Notes under the pieces: generated by a model | What the model saw: the letters and a program-made list of their open reading frames with translations, nothing else | What the model was told of the DNA's origin: nothing | The model's database searches: none | Translations under genes and position numbers: made by a program | Shown here: positions 54,050-62,408 of the stretch, piece after piece | How positions within the stretch are numbered: the stretch's first letter is position 1 | How the letters are laid out: each line of letters opens with the position of its first letter | Assembly (NCBI RefSeq): GCF_001277295.1 | Contig: NZ_CP011456.1 | Location: 2,666,001 to 2,730,000 of the forward strand | Length of the DNA: 64,000 bases | From: Anabaena sp. WA102 | Lineage (GTDB): Bacteria > Cyanobacteriota > Cyanobacteriia > Cyanobacteriales > Nostocaceae | Reading direction: 5' to 3'

Positions 54050-54298
54050 ATGGACGAATCAAAACAAAAAATTCTGAATGCTTTAGGTTATCTAGTCAGA
54101 CAACGCAGAACGGAGTTAGGAATTTCACAAGAGGAGTTAGGACTACGTGCTAACTTAGACCGCACATACATTTCTGGTGTAGAACGTGGAGTTAGAAATC
54201 CTTCCCTCACTGCTCTTGTAAGTCTTGCAGATGGCTTAGGTATTAGTGTTTCCGTTCTGCTCAAAAATCTGGAAATTGAAGCCGATAGAATACAGTGA
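54050..54298 (+). CDS. XRE-family controller (C) protein
   Basis: 82 residues, almost entirely one helix-turn-helix domain (RRTELGISQEELGLRANLDR, TYISGVERGVRNPSLTAL). Size and position immediately before a restriction endonuclease fit a C protein, which delays nuclease expression and autoregulates through a C-box. Its TGA overlaps the GTG start of the next gene (GTGA). Confidence 0.85.
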   Translation: MDESKQKILNALGYLVRQRRTELGISQEELGLRANLDRTYISGVERGVRNPSLTALVSLADGLGISVSVLLKNLEIEADRIQ

Positions 54299-54975
54299 CA
54301 AACCAACAAAATTTAGTTGAGACAATTAAAGCCCAATTTAGACAAGGAGCAACTCAATTACAAGTCTTTAACCTCTTATCAGATCAAAAATGGCATTGTA
54401 GAGAGTGCGAAGGCAAAAACGTAGGATCAACTCAGTATGCCGGTGGTGGAGGTATTCAGGGATTACAACGCGGGACAAGAAGTCGTCCTGGTCTTGTCAT
54501 TGAAACACAAAAGAATTTTTGTCCAACTTGTCAACAAATACGTTTAGGAGATTGCTGGACAGGAGAGATAAAATCGGCTAATTCAGCTTCTAATATACCA
54601 GCTTCTTTAGTTCAAAGAATTCTCCAGGCTTATTCATATACAGATGTAATAGAACAGAGACAAAGAGAGAAGCATGAGCTAGTTATTGACCATAGGTTTC
54701 CAATGGAACGTTGGGGAAAAAGTGAAGCTCCACATTTAACTTCTATGAGTGAAACCGAAATTAGGAAAAAGTTTCAATTACTCAAGAAAGATGCGTCTGG
54801 AAATCATAATCTTTTAAAGTCGAGAAGTTGTGAACGTTGTATAAAAACTGGTAAACGCGGTACACCTTTTGGTATTAAATTCTGGTATAAATCAGGTGAA
54901 AATTGGCCTTCCCAACATCAGCGAGGTGATGAAGCTGAGGAAGGTTGTATTGGTTGCAGAAGTGTTGAATGTTAG
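54295..54975 (+). pseudogene. HNH-type restriction endonuclease, 3' end displaced by an IS
   Basis: Starts with GTG at 54295. 226 residues as read now. Zinc-finger-like pairs (WHCRECEG, FCPTCQQ, RSCERC, GCIGC) and an HNH core HELVIDHRFPMERW...NHNLLKSRSCERC indicate a beta-beta-alpha-metal nuclease. After GCIGC the frame enters the inserted IS and ends in RSVEC. Removing the IS plus one target copy continues GCIGCGWYDFETWRNALNQK and ends at the stop at 56217-56219, giving about 246 residues that converge with the methyltransferase gene. The lost tail is 25 residues, so activity is doubtful but not excluded. Confidence 0.8.
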
Positions 54976-56131
54976 GAAAAGATTAAAAAAAAGTACCATA
55001 ATTTGATACAATCTAAAAAAATCTAGATAAAGAATTATCAAATTATGCGCTTAAAGAATTTCCCAGAAGTGGTCAAAACAATATTGAAACCATTGCCCAA
55101 AAAAGATTATCCAGTTCTGGACACATTTTCATTTGTATCAGTGTGGTTACAGTATGTCATGGATAAAAGTATAGTGAGTATGAGAGATTTATTTCAAAGA
55201 CTAAATAATCAAGGGATAGATTTAAAAATATCAAATTTTTCCAAGGCAAGTAAAAAGAGAGATACTCAAGTATTTTTGGAGATAATAACTGAATTAAACA
55301 ATCAACTGAGAAAGAAAAAAGGAAAGGAAGAAACCCAAGCATTATTTCCTATAGATTCAACAATTATTACATTAACAAGTAAATTATTATGGAGTCAAGG
55401 ATATCATCAAGTAAAACTATTTTGTGGGTTAGATAGTTTGACATCAGAAGTTGGTGGAATGGTGATTCATTTTGGGCAAGGACATGACCATAAATATGGA
55501 CAAGAAACAGTAGAAGCAATTCCGTCAAAAGGAGTAGGGATAATGGATAGAGGATTTGCATCCTCCGAAAGAATATCTGAATTAAAACAACAAAAAAATA
55601 AAGCTTTTGTCTTAAGAATTAAAAATAATGTCACTTTAGAAATGCTAGAAAATGGTAATTGTAAAGTTGGCAAAGATGAAAGAGAAGTGGAAATTAGAGT
55701 AGTAGCATTTTGTGATATAGAAACTAAGAGTGAATTTCGTTTAGCAACAAACTTATTAAATGAAGGAGAAGAGCAAGTTAGTAATCAAGAGATTATGGAA
55801 ATTTACATACAAAGATGGCAAATTGAATTGTTATGGAAATTCTTAAAAATGCACCTCAAGTTAGACAGACTTATGACAAAGAATGAGAATGGAATTAGAA
55901 TTCAGATAATGTGCTGTTTAATCGCTTATTTGATATTGCAACTAATAGAAATACCGCAAGAATTTGGCAAAACTTTATTAGATAAACTCCGTTATCTTCA
56001 GTCCTATATGTGTCAGGAAATAAGTTATGTTCATTGGTTTAGAAAACTTATTTGGATAAGATGAAAAATAGCACTTATAGGCTAAGTTTATTTCAATATG
56101 TAAAGTTTTATTACGCTATTCAACATTTCTG
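54957..56131 (+). mobile_element. complete IS4-type insertion sequence
   Basis: 1175 bp. Terminal inverted repeats CAGAAGTGTTGAAT (left) and CAGAAATGTTGAAT (right, inverted) differ at one base. The direct repeat TATTGGTTG lies on both sides (54948-54956 and 56132-56140); two further bases, TG, also match. One transposase gene. It interrupts the restriction endonuclease gene near its end. Confidence 0.88.
55045..56064 (+). CDS. IS4-family transposase
   Basis: 339 residues. DDE residues: Asp in FPIDSTIITL, Asp in GIMDRGFAS, and Glu in IYIQRWQIELLWKFLK, which fits the IS4 Y(2)R(3)E(6)K signature. Uninterrupted, so the element may be active. It is AT-rich. The IS4-group transposase cuts both strands and duplicates about 9-12 bp of target, in agreement with the flanks seen. 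Confidence 0.92.
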   Translation: MRLKNFPEVVKTILKPLPKKDYPVLDTFSFVSVWLQYVMDKSIVSMRDLFQRLNNQGIDLKISNFSKASKKRDTQVFLEIITELNNQLRKKKGKEETQALFPIDSTIITLTSKLLWSQGYHQVKLFCGLDSLTSEVGGMVIHFGQGHDHKYGQETVEAIPSKGVGIMDRGFASSERISELKQQKNKAFVLRIKNNVTLEMLENGNCKVGKDEREVEIRVVAFCDIETKSEFRLATNLLNEGEEQVSNQEIMEIYIQRWQIELLWKFLKMHLKLDRLMTKNENGIRIQIMCCLIAYLILQLIEIPQEFGKTLLDKLRYLQSYMCQEISYVHWFRKLIWIR

Positions 56132-56219
56132 TATTGGTTGTGGTTGGTATGATTTTGAAACTTGGCGTAATGCACTTAACCAAAAACTATCTCAGGTTGA
56201 TCAAAATGAGGTAAATTAG
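56132..56219 (+). pseudogene. displaced 3' end of the restriction endonuclease gene
   Basis: After the IS, codons GGT TGT GGT TGG... read GCGWYDFETWRNALNQKLSQ and stop at 56217-56219. An ATG at 56061 inside the IS opens the same frame (52 codons), so a small fusion peptide could be made, but it is best read as the lost tail of the nuclease. It overlaps the 3' end of the convergent methyltransferase by 44 bp. Confidence 0.8.
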
Positions 56220-57369
56220 CAGATTGTCTTATGTTAATTGCAATATCATTTAAGTAAGGAATCAGTGCATAACCAATACACTCTGCTAAACGTGGTGGTA
56301 CAGCATTGCCAATTTGCCACATCGCTTTTTTCATACTACCTTCAAAAATAAACGAATCGGGAAATGTTTGTAATCTGGCCATTTCCCTAGCGGAAATCAC
56401 GCGATTTAAATATGGATGAATATGTGTACCACCATGATTTTCTTTCACAGTCATACTTGGTTTACCAGGATATTGTCGTTTGAAAGCATCAACATATTTT
56501 GTATATAAAGAACCACCAGGAGGAACTTGAGCAAGACGTTCCATATACTCCTGTGAATGTTTGGTCCATTCGTGATTAATTTCCGATATTCGAGTGTATT
56601 CTGGTAAATCAGAAATTGCTGATTCAATAGGTTTGTATTCTTCTTGGTTTAATTGCGCTTGAGGATAAGGATTTGGCATTCCAAATCTATTAGCGATAAA
56701 AATAGCTCTTGGTCGAATTTGTGGGACTCCATAAGCCGCAGATTCCAGAATTGCCACAGAAATATGAGGATAACCAATAGACTCAAAAGCTTCAATAATT
56801 GCCGTCTTTATATCCCCTCTTTGAATTGTCAAAATACCTGGTACATTTTCCATCACTACATACCAAGGGCGTATTTCGGAAACAACACGCACAAATTCAT
56901 AAAATAATCTATTTCGAGGATCTTTTGGATCACGTTTTCCGGCTACTGAAAATCCTTGACATGGTGGACCACCAACAACAACATTTACATCAGGTGAGCC
57001 GATTTGTTGCAGCCAATATTGGGGAGAAAATTGTTCAATATCTCCACAGAAATGATGACATTGTGGGAAATTTTTTTTGTGCGTAGCAGAAGCAATTGGA
57101 CTAATTTCTACACTAGCCAATGGTGTGAATCCAGCTTGAAATAAACCTTGTGTGATTCCCCCAGCACCACAAAACAGATCCACAAAAGTATATTTAGATA
57201 ATGGACTGGGTGGGGAACTAACATCAGTAAATATCTTATATGGATCAGATTTATCTTCATCTAGTTCGCGCTGAATACGCTCATAACGTCCTAATTTCGG
57301 CTTCTTTTGCTTTTGGCTAGGATTATGCTCATCCTCGTTAGGAAAAAAAGAAATTTGTGTTCCTTGCAT
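56176..57369 (-). CDS. C5-cytosine DNA methyltransferase of the type II system
   Basis: About 397 residues from the ATG complementary to 57367-57369 (MQGTQISFFPN); an upstream in-frame ATG at 57420 is possible. Motif I FVDLFCGAGGITQGL, motif IV with catalytic Cys GGPPCQGFSVAGKRDP, motif VI MENVPGI, motif VIII RPRAIFIANR, motif X IGNAVPP. It protects host DNA from the convergently encoded HNH nuclease. The recognition sequence cannot be told from here. Confidence 0.93.
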   Translation of the reverse strand: MQGTQISFFPNEDEHNPSQKQKKPKLGRYERIQRELDEDKSDPYKIFTDVSSPPSPLSKYTFVDLFCGAGGITQGLFQAGFTPLASVEISPIASATHKKNFPQCHHFCGDIEQFSPQYWLQQIGSPDVNVVVGGPPCQGFSVAGKRDPKDPRNRLFYEFVRVVSEIRPWYVVMENVPGILTIQRGDIKTAIIEAFESIGYPHISVAILESAAYGVPQIRPRAIFIANRFGMPNPYPQAQLNQEEYKPIESAISDLPEYTRISEINHEWTKHSQEYMERLAQVPPGGSLYTKYVDAFKRQYPGKPSMTVKENHGGTHIHPYLNRVISAREMARLQTFPDSFIFEGSMKKAMWQIGNAVPPRLAECIGYALIPYLNDIAINIRQSANLPHFDQPEIVFG

Positions 57370-57620
57370 TCGATAATTGACATGAATGTTTGCTGTGACA
57401 TATAGTCTACAATACATCAATCATAGCAAAATTAGCAACCTAATCCTAAAAACGAGAAAATTTATCTCGTTATCTGACACAATCTATTACTTAGAAATTA
57501 ACACTGGAGTAATGAACAAACATCACACAACTAAAAAATGCTACAATGTACAAAACTAGAAAATTTAGAGAGTCATTTGCTATAATTGTACTTAAAAATA
57601 GTTATTTGAGGTAAGTTACT

Positions 57621-57836
57621 ATGATTACAAAACAAATGATTCAAGAGAAACTCAAAAATTTAACAGAAGAACAACTTAATCAAGTTTATGGAATTATTGA
57701 ACAGTTAAGCGATTCAGAAAATGCTGTTAAAAAACCTAGTCTCATGTCCAAATTACGCAAAATTAAAATTGATGCTCCTGAAGATTTCTCGATTCAAGTT
57801 AGTGTTAGTTTAGGGAGAGATGTAAGTGAGGGATAA
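57621..57836 (+). CDS. antitoxin of a PIN toxin-antitoxin pair
   Basis: 71 residues beginning MITKQMIQEKLKNLTEEQLN, an amphipathic helical N-terminus followed by a short basic/acidic tail. Its position, 11-bp overlap with a PIN-domain gene and small size mark it as the antitoxin. It may bind its own promoter. The exact antitoxin family is not certain. Confidence 0.75.
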   Translation: MITKQMIQEKLKNLTEEQLNQVYGIIEQLSDSENAVKKPSLMSKLRKIKIDAPEDFSIQVSVSLGRDVSEG

Positions 57837-58230
57837 AATTTTTGTTGATACGCTGTTTATTGTAGATTTAATAAACAAACGGGATCAATATCATCAAAGG
57901 GCTTTAGAATTAGCTCAAAAATTTGAAAATTATCCTTTGATAACCACTGATGCAATTTTATTAGAAGTTGGTAATGCTTTATCGAGTAATTATAAAAGTG
58001 AAGCAGTTGAATTAATGCAAACTTTTTTAAATTCTGATGATATAGAAGTTATCCGCTTAAATCCTGAATTATTTGAGGAAGCATTAAATTTATACAAACA
58101 ACATCAAGATAAATCATGGGGTTTAGTTGATTGTGTTTCTTTTGTGGTAATGAAACAAAATAAAGTTACTCAAGCTTTAACTTTTGATAAGCATTTTATT
58201 CAAGCTAGTTTTCAAGCATTAATGAGATAA
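57826..58230 (+). CDS. PIN-domain toxin (VapC-like ribonuclease)
   Basis: 134 residues from GTG 57826. The acidic residues of the PIN fold are in place: Asp in IFVDTLFIVDL, Glu in ILLEVGNAL, Asp in WGLVDCVSF and Asp in TFDKHF. VapC-like toxins cleave tRNA or rRNA in a metal-dependent way when freed of antitoxin. Part of the 54-59 kb defence/selfish-gene cluster. Confidence 0.88.
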   Translation: MRDKIFVDTLFIVDLINKRDQYHQRALELAQKFENYPLITTDAILLEVGNALSSNYKSEAVELMQTFLNSDDIEVIRLNPELFEEALNLYKQHQDKSWGLVDCVSFVVMKQNKVTQALTFDKHFIQASFQALMR

Positions 58231-58259
58231 TTAGGTATCGCATCATTTTAAACAGAGAA

Positions 58260-58601
58260 TTAAGCAAAAGCAAACTCAGTTAATTTGCGAGTTTCTGGAT
58301 CATAAAAAGCTAAAACAATATCTTCTTTCGGTACACCTTCTCTTAATAAATCCGTAGCTATTCCCTCTTCAGTCCAATCTTCCTCAATGTAAATTTTCTC
58401 ATTTTTAATGCGAATATAAACAGAAATTGTTTTTACTCGTTTATCATTTTTCCAACCAATATTAAACCAAAGATATTGACTTCTTTGATCATCAAACATT
58501 AACACCTCATCTATATCAGGATCAATTACTTGTGATGAGATTTTTTCATATTCAGTTAAAATTTGTTTGATTAAGTTTTGATAATGAGTTAGCTTGTCCA
58601 T
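58260..58601 (-). CDS. xisI: XisI-like protein
   Basis: 113 residues, beginning MDKLTHYQNLIKQILTEYEK and containing YLWFNIGWKNDKRV and YIEEDWTEEGIATDLL, typical of XisI. The family was first described as controlling excision of the fdxN element in Anabaena but is multicopy, and its general role is unclear. Overlaps xisH by 13 bp. The elements it was named for are not present here. Confidence 0.92.
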   Translation of the reverse strand: MDKLTHYQNLIKQILTEYEKISSQVIDPDIDEVLMFDDQRSQYLWFNIGWKNDKRVKTISVYIRIKNEKIYIEEDWTEEGIATDLLREGVPKEDIVLAFYDPETRKLTEFAFA

Positions 58602-59005
58602 TTGATCACCTCTTCTTGATTAATATCAATAACTAATAGTGAAACTTGATATTTTTGTAAAATCAGTTGAATAGCAACTTGTTCAAAAAACTTTTCATAA
58701 ATATTTTTACCGATTGCTAAAAATACTTTATATTCAGGATGAGTAGCCAAAAGAAAAGTTTGATAAATCAGATATTGACCTAAAGCTGTTTCAAATTCAC
58801 GCATGGGAGAACGACTCAAAAAACTTTTAACTTCAATAACAATTTGTTCACTCTCTTTTGTCGCAGCAATCGTTTTTTCACCAGCTAAATCAGCGATAAG
58901 TCTGATTTCTTCACACTTAATCGGATAAGGATCAGCGGTAATCGTCCAACCAGCCTTAATTAAAGCATTTTTAACCGCATCATGGTAAGTATCCTTTGCT
59001 GGCAT
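58589..59005 (-). CDS. xisH: XisH-like protein (PD-(D/E)XK fold)
   Basis: About 138 residues from the ATG complementary to 59003-59005 (MPAKDTYHDAVKNALIKAGW); the in-frame ATG at 59041 adds 12 residues not usual for the family. LIADLAGEKTIAATK and IVIEVKSFLS give the Asp...Glu-x-Lys of a restriction-like nuclease fold. Paired with xisI, as nearly always; the pair has the look of a toxin-antitoxin or defence unit. Confidence 0.92.
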   Translation of the reverse strand: MPAKDTYHDAVKNALIKAGWTITADPYPIKCEEIRLIADLAGEKTIAATKESEQIVIEVKSFLSRSPMREFETALGQYLIYQTFLLATHPEYKVFLAIGKNIYEKFFEQVAIQLILQKYQVSLLVIDINQEEVIKWTS

Positions 59006-59124
59006 TGTTTTATTTGTAATTACAAGGTAAACATTACCCACTTTAATATTATACTAAACCAAAACGGCATCATATATAAAACTTAATAATTAAAAAATTA
59101 ACTTCAAAATCTTTATGAACAACA

Positions 59125-59157
59125 AGATCCCCGACTTCTCTGAGAAGTCGGGGATCT
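59125..59157. repeat. perfect 33-bp palindrome (GATCCCCGACTTCTC type)
   Basis: AGATCCCCGACTTCTC-T-GAGAAGTCGGGGATCT, 16-bp arms about a single base. The same repeat family forms the terminator at 38407-38441. Without a T-run here it is probably a mobile palindrome or bidirectional hairpin. Confidence 0.75.
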
Positions 59158-59228
59158 GAAACTCTAGGACAAATGCTAGAATATATAACATCCATGAATA
59201 TCATTTACATTTCCCTGGAGGAAATATT

Positions 59229-59426
59229 ATGTTATCAACAGAACTTCAACAAGAATCCATGATCAACAGAATTGAGAAGATTGTGGCTATTTTAATGGAA
59301 GAACGTCCCTTGTTTAAAGAAGAACTTAATCCAAGAGAAATGGTTGAACATTTATATCATATCGTTCAGCAAAACTTAACCAAAGAACAATTTAATAACT
59401 TATCTGAAGTTGTATACCTATTTTGA
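59229..59426 (+). CDS. small helical protein, unknown
   Basis: 65 residues behind a strong ribosome site (GGAGG, 59216-59220). Charged, helical: NRIEKIVAILMEERPLFKEE, LYHIVQQNLTKEQFNNLSEV. It may be an antitoxin-like partner, since a decayed gene fragment overlaps its end in another frame. Family not recognised. Confidence 0.55.
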   Translation: MLSTELQQESMINRIEKIVAILMEERPLFKEELNPREMVEHLYHIVQQNLTKEQFNNLSEVVYLF

Positions 59427-59586
59427 AATCAAGAGAGGTTTACTAGCTATTAATTCCCCTAAACAAACAGAAATTTCTAATAAGATTGGACAAGATTATC
59501 AAATTATTTTATTAGATGATTTAGCGATTTTAGAAAAAGGGCTAATAGTCAAAGATTTATGGGGATTTTTAGTCATCTTCAGATGA
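59404..59586 (+). pseudogene. decayed gene fragment overlapping the small ORF
   Basis: In the +1 frame relative to the 65-residue gene, an uninterrupted stretch reads YTYFEIKRGLLAINSPKQTE and IGQDYQIILLDDLAILEKG, which looks like the C-terminal part of a real protein. It has no start codon of its own and runs into repeat sequence at 59539. A frameshift in one original gene (59229-59540) is possible. Family unknown. Confidence 0.4.
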
Positions 59587-59808
59587 CTTCTGCTATGAGA
59601 CTGGGAATTCATTCCCAGGCGGGCTATGGGTTTTACGTTAAGTTGACATTGCTTCCACAACCGCCCAGAAATGAATTATGGCTTACGCTACGCTATCAGG
59701 GCTAATAGTCAAAGATTTATGGGGATTTTTAGTCATCTTCAGATGACTTCTGCTATGAGACTGGGAATTTATTCCCAGGCGGGCTATGGGTTTTACGTTA
59801 AGTTGACA
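59539..59808. repeat. 110-bp direct duplication, 160-bp period
   Basis: 59539-59648 and 59699-59808 are the same apart from one base (GGAATTC/GGAATTT). Each has the end of the decayed gene, an ACTGGGAAT-type hairpin and TTTTACGTTAAGTTGACA, which is an arm of the element at 22301-22534. A MITE copied with its flank, or slippage after insertion, would explain it. Confidence 0.85.
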
Positions 59809-60208
59809 CCAATAAGCTCATGCTTTACCCCTACAAATCTAGGTTTTTCGTAATTCTTAAAAGTCCATGTCCCAACCCTGTTGAGTAAGTAATTGGACAA
59901 AAATATTTACAGTCATTGCGAGGGAAGGGAAGCAATCACAACCCTGGCGATTGCTTCATTTCACTTCGTTCCATATGGCTAACGCCACGCAACGCTTACA
60001 CAATAACATTGTGTAATTAATTCTGTCTCATTACTTATAATAAGTACCGAAAGCCAAACATTTTTCTCTTGACATTCAATCTTGGTGACTTCTAAGCTAT
60101 TATTTGGACACTACAAGACGGCGGATAACTGTAAAACTTACCCTGTACGCCTTTTGCATTCCGTCTTGCGTTAATACTCTGTTCCTAAAATAAGTAAACG
60201 GATAGACT
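59809..60208. promoter_or_regulatory. region upstream of the COG0523 gene
   Basis: The near-palindrome TACTTATAATAAGTA (60032-60046) could be an operator. The 8-bp inverted arms CAAGACGG/CCGTCTTG (60114-60121, 60161-60168) could form a leader hairpin. The cyanobacterial Zur-box form (TGATAAT-N-ATTATCA) is not seen exactly. No gene. Confidence 0.35.
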
Positions 60209-61180
60209 ATGATGATTTCAGAAACATTCAATTCAGTACCAGTAACCGTTTTGACTGGCTATTTAGGCGCGGGTAAAACTACATTATTAAATCATATTCT
60301 TACCTACGAACACGGTAAAAAAGTTGCCGTTATTGTTAACGAATTTGGCGAGGTAGGTATTGATAATCAATTGGTAATTGATGCAGATGAAGAAATCTTT
60401 GAAATGAATAATGGCTGTATTTGTTGTACAGTTCGCGGTGATTTAATTCGCATTATTGGCAATTTAATGAAACGCCGAGATAAATTTGATCATTTAGTCA
60501 TTGAAACCACCGGTTTAGCAGATCCTGCACCTGTAATTCAAACGTTTTTTGTTGATGAAGATTTACAAAGTCAGTTGTCATTAGATGCAGTAGTCACAGT
60601 TGTTGATTCTAAACATATTTGGCAACATTGGGAAGCGGACGAGGCTCAAGAGCAAATTGCTTTTGCAGATGTAATTTTGTTGAATAAAACTGATTTAGTA
60701 ACACCGGAAGTTTTAGATGAATTAGAAACTCGCATTCGCTCAATGAATGCAATGGCAAAAATCTACCGCACCCATAATTCTGAATTAGCAATGTCAGCTT
60801 TATTAGGAGTGCAAGCATTTGATTTAGATCATGCGTTAGAAATTGATCCTAATTTCTTAGGAGAAGATGCTCACGTCCATGATGAAAGCGTCTATTCTGT
60901 AGCGATAGTATCAGAAGGGACAATTAACGGTGAAAAATTAAATGCCTGGATGACAGAATTACTCAGAAATCAAGGTCTAGATATTTTCAGAATGAAAGGA
61001 ATTTTAAATATTGAAAATGAAGATAATCGCTTTGTTTTCCAAGGTGTACACATGATATTTGATGGTAAAGCGGATAGACCTTGGAAAGTCAATGAAACTC
61101 GCAAAAATGAACTTGTATTTATTGGTAGAAATTTAGATGAAGCCAAATTAAAAGCAGACTTTTTTGCTTGTATGAGTTAG
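60209..61180 (+). CDS. COG0523 GTPase (CobW/ZNG1-like metallochaperone)
   Basis: 323 residues. Walker A TGYLGAGKTTLLNHIL, the metal-binding CxCC in NNGCICCTVRGDL, G3 ETTGLADP, G4 LLNKTDLV, and a CobW C-terminal domain (SVAIVSEGTINGEKLNAWMT; VFQGVHMIFDG). COG0523 proteins deliver metals, often zinc; the name CobW reflects one branch only. The downstream WD40 gene, 73 bp on, is likely in the same operon. Confidence 0.93.
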   Translation: MMISETFNSVPVTVLTGYLGAGKTTLLNHILTYEHGKKVAVIVNEFGEVGIDNQLVIDADEEIFEMNNGCICCTVRGDLIRIIGNLMKRRDKFDHLVIETTGLADPAPVIQTFFVDEDLQSQLSLDAVVTVVDSKHIWQHWEADEAQEQIAFADVILLNKTDLVTPEVLDELETRIRSMNAMAKIYRTHNSELAMSALLGVQAFDLDHALEIDPNFLGEDAHVHDESVYSVAIVSEGTINGEKLNAWMTELLRNQGLDIFRMKGILNIENEDNRFVFQGVHMIFDGKADRPWKVNETRKNELVFIGRNLDEAKLKADFFACMS

Positions 61181-61253
61181 TAATACAATGGAGGCGGGGT
61201 TTCCTCGCCCCTACAGGTTTGGCGAATTGCTGTAAAAATAAAATATCACAACT

Positions 61254-62297
61254 ATGAACTTAACAATTAATAAATCTCCAGAATTTACAAAACATTATTC
61301 TACAAAACTTGCAGATTATGTGACTGCTTTGGCTTGGTCTGCTGACGGTGAAATACTTGCAGCTAGTTCGGCTGCTGGAGAAGTTGTTTTATGGGAAAAT
61401 GGCGAATTAACTAATTTACAAACAGCGACAGATAAAGCGGTAAATTGTTTGGCTTTTTCCCACGATGGTAAATATTTAGCTATTGGTGGACAAGATGGAA
61501 AAGTGAAAATTTGGTGCGGAAATAAATTAATTAGCACTTTAGAAAATGCCCCGATTTGGGTTGACCAATTAGCATGGAGTCACACCGATAACCAATTAGC
61601 TTTTAGTTTAGGTCGTTATGTGCAAATTTGGGATGCAGACACATTAGAAGTTGTTACAACTCTTAACTTTAATGATTCCTCTATTTTGGGAATTGATTGG
61701 CGTAAAGATGGCAAATATTTGGCTATTAATGGATATAAAGGCATAAAAATCTGGTCTACTCAAGATTGGGATGATGAACCATTTATTCTTCCTCTGTCTA
61801 CCGTCAGTACAGCAATGGCTTGGTCTGATGATGGTAAGTATTTGGCATCTGGAAATATGGACCGGACTCTGACTGTTTTACAATGGGAACATCCTGATCC
61901 TTGGGTGATGCGGGGTTTTCCAGGGAAAATTCGTCATCTAGCTTGGTCAGACATAAAAACTCCCACAGATGCGCCCATTTTGGCTGTTTCTAGCGTTGAT
62001 GGCATAGTAGCATGGGAGAAGTCGGTAGATGAATCTGTAGGCTGGGAGGCGCAAGTATTAACTAATCATCTGGATATCATTAATGCGATCGCTTTTGCAC
62101 CCCAAAGTTTTATTCTCGCTTCTGCTGGTGCTGACGGTTGGCTATGTTTGTGGAATGAAAACAAAGAAGTTTCACAGATTTTTACTGACACTGAAGCCGG
62201 TTTTTCTACTCTATCTTGGCATCCCCAAGGACAATTATTAGCCGCTGGTGGTGAACAAGGTGAATTAATAATTTGGTCAATTTCTGGCGAAAATTAA
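61254..62297 (+). CDS. WD40 beta-propeller protein
   Basis: 347 residues made of about seven WD40 blades (VTALAWSADGEILAASSAAG; VNCLAFSHDGKYLAIGGQDG; FSTLSWHPQGQLLAAGGEQG). No other domain and no signal. Beta-propellers are scaffolds. The association with a COG0523 metallochaperone suggests a role in metal homeostasis, as inference. Downstream is a GGGGGTAGCGCCCCC hairpin at about 62324-62338. Confidence 0.9.
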   Translation: MNLTINKSPEFTKHYSTKLADYVTALAWSADGEILAASSAAGEVVLWENGELTNLQTATDKAVNCLAFSHDGKYLAIGGQDGKVKIWCGNKLISTLENAPIWVDQLAWSHTDNQLAFSLGRYVQIWDADTLEVVTTLNFNDSSILGIDWRKDGKYLAINGYKGIKIWSTQDWDDEPFILPLSTVSTAMAWSDDGKYLASGNMDRTLTVLQWEHPDPWVMRGFPGKIRHLAWSDIKTPTDAPILAVSSVDGIVAWEKSVDESVGWEAQVLTNHLDIINAIAFAPQSFILASAGADGWLCLWNENKEVSQIFTDTEAGFSTLSWHPQGQLLAAGGEQGELIIWSISGEN

Positions 62298-62408
62298 AAT
62301 TAATTGGTTTACATTTGGATGTGGGGGTAGCGCCCCCGTGCCTACCCCGGTATTTGGGGCAACCACAGGGGGTTTAGGTATCAAACCCACCCCAGTTGTA
62401 ATTACAAA

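Noticed and set aside
56799..57086. 95-codon plus-strand ORF
   Set aside because: Antisense shadow of the cytosine methyltransferase.
58260..59005. Programmed excision element controlled by XisH/XisI
   Set aside because: XisH/XisI alone do not show this. No recombinase gene (xisF-like) or repeated attachment sites for an fdxN-type element are seen.
59671..59853. 60-codon ORF
   Set aside because: Entirely in the 110-bp duplication and MITE arm.
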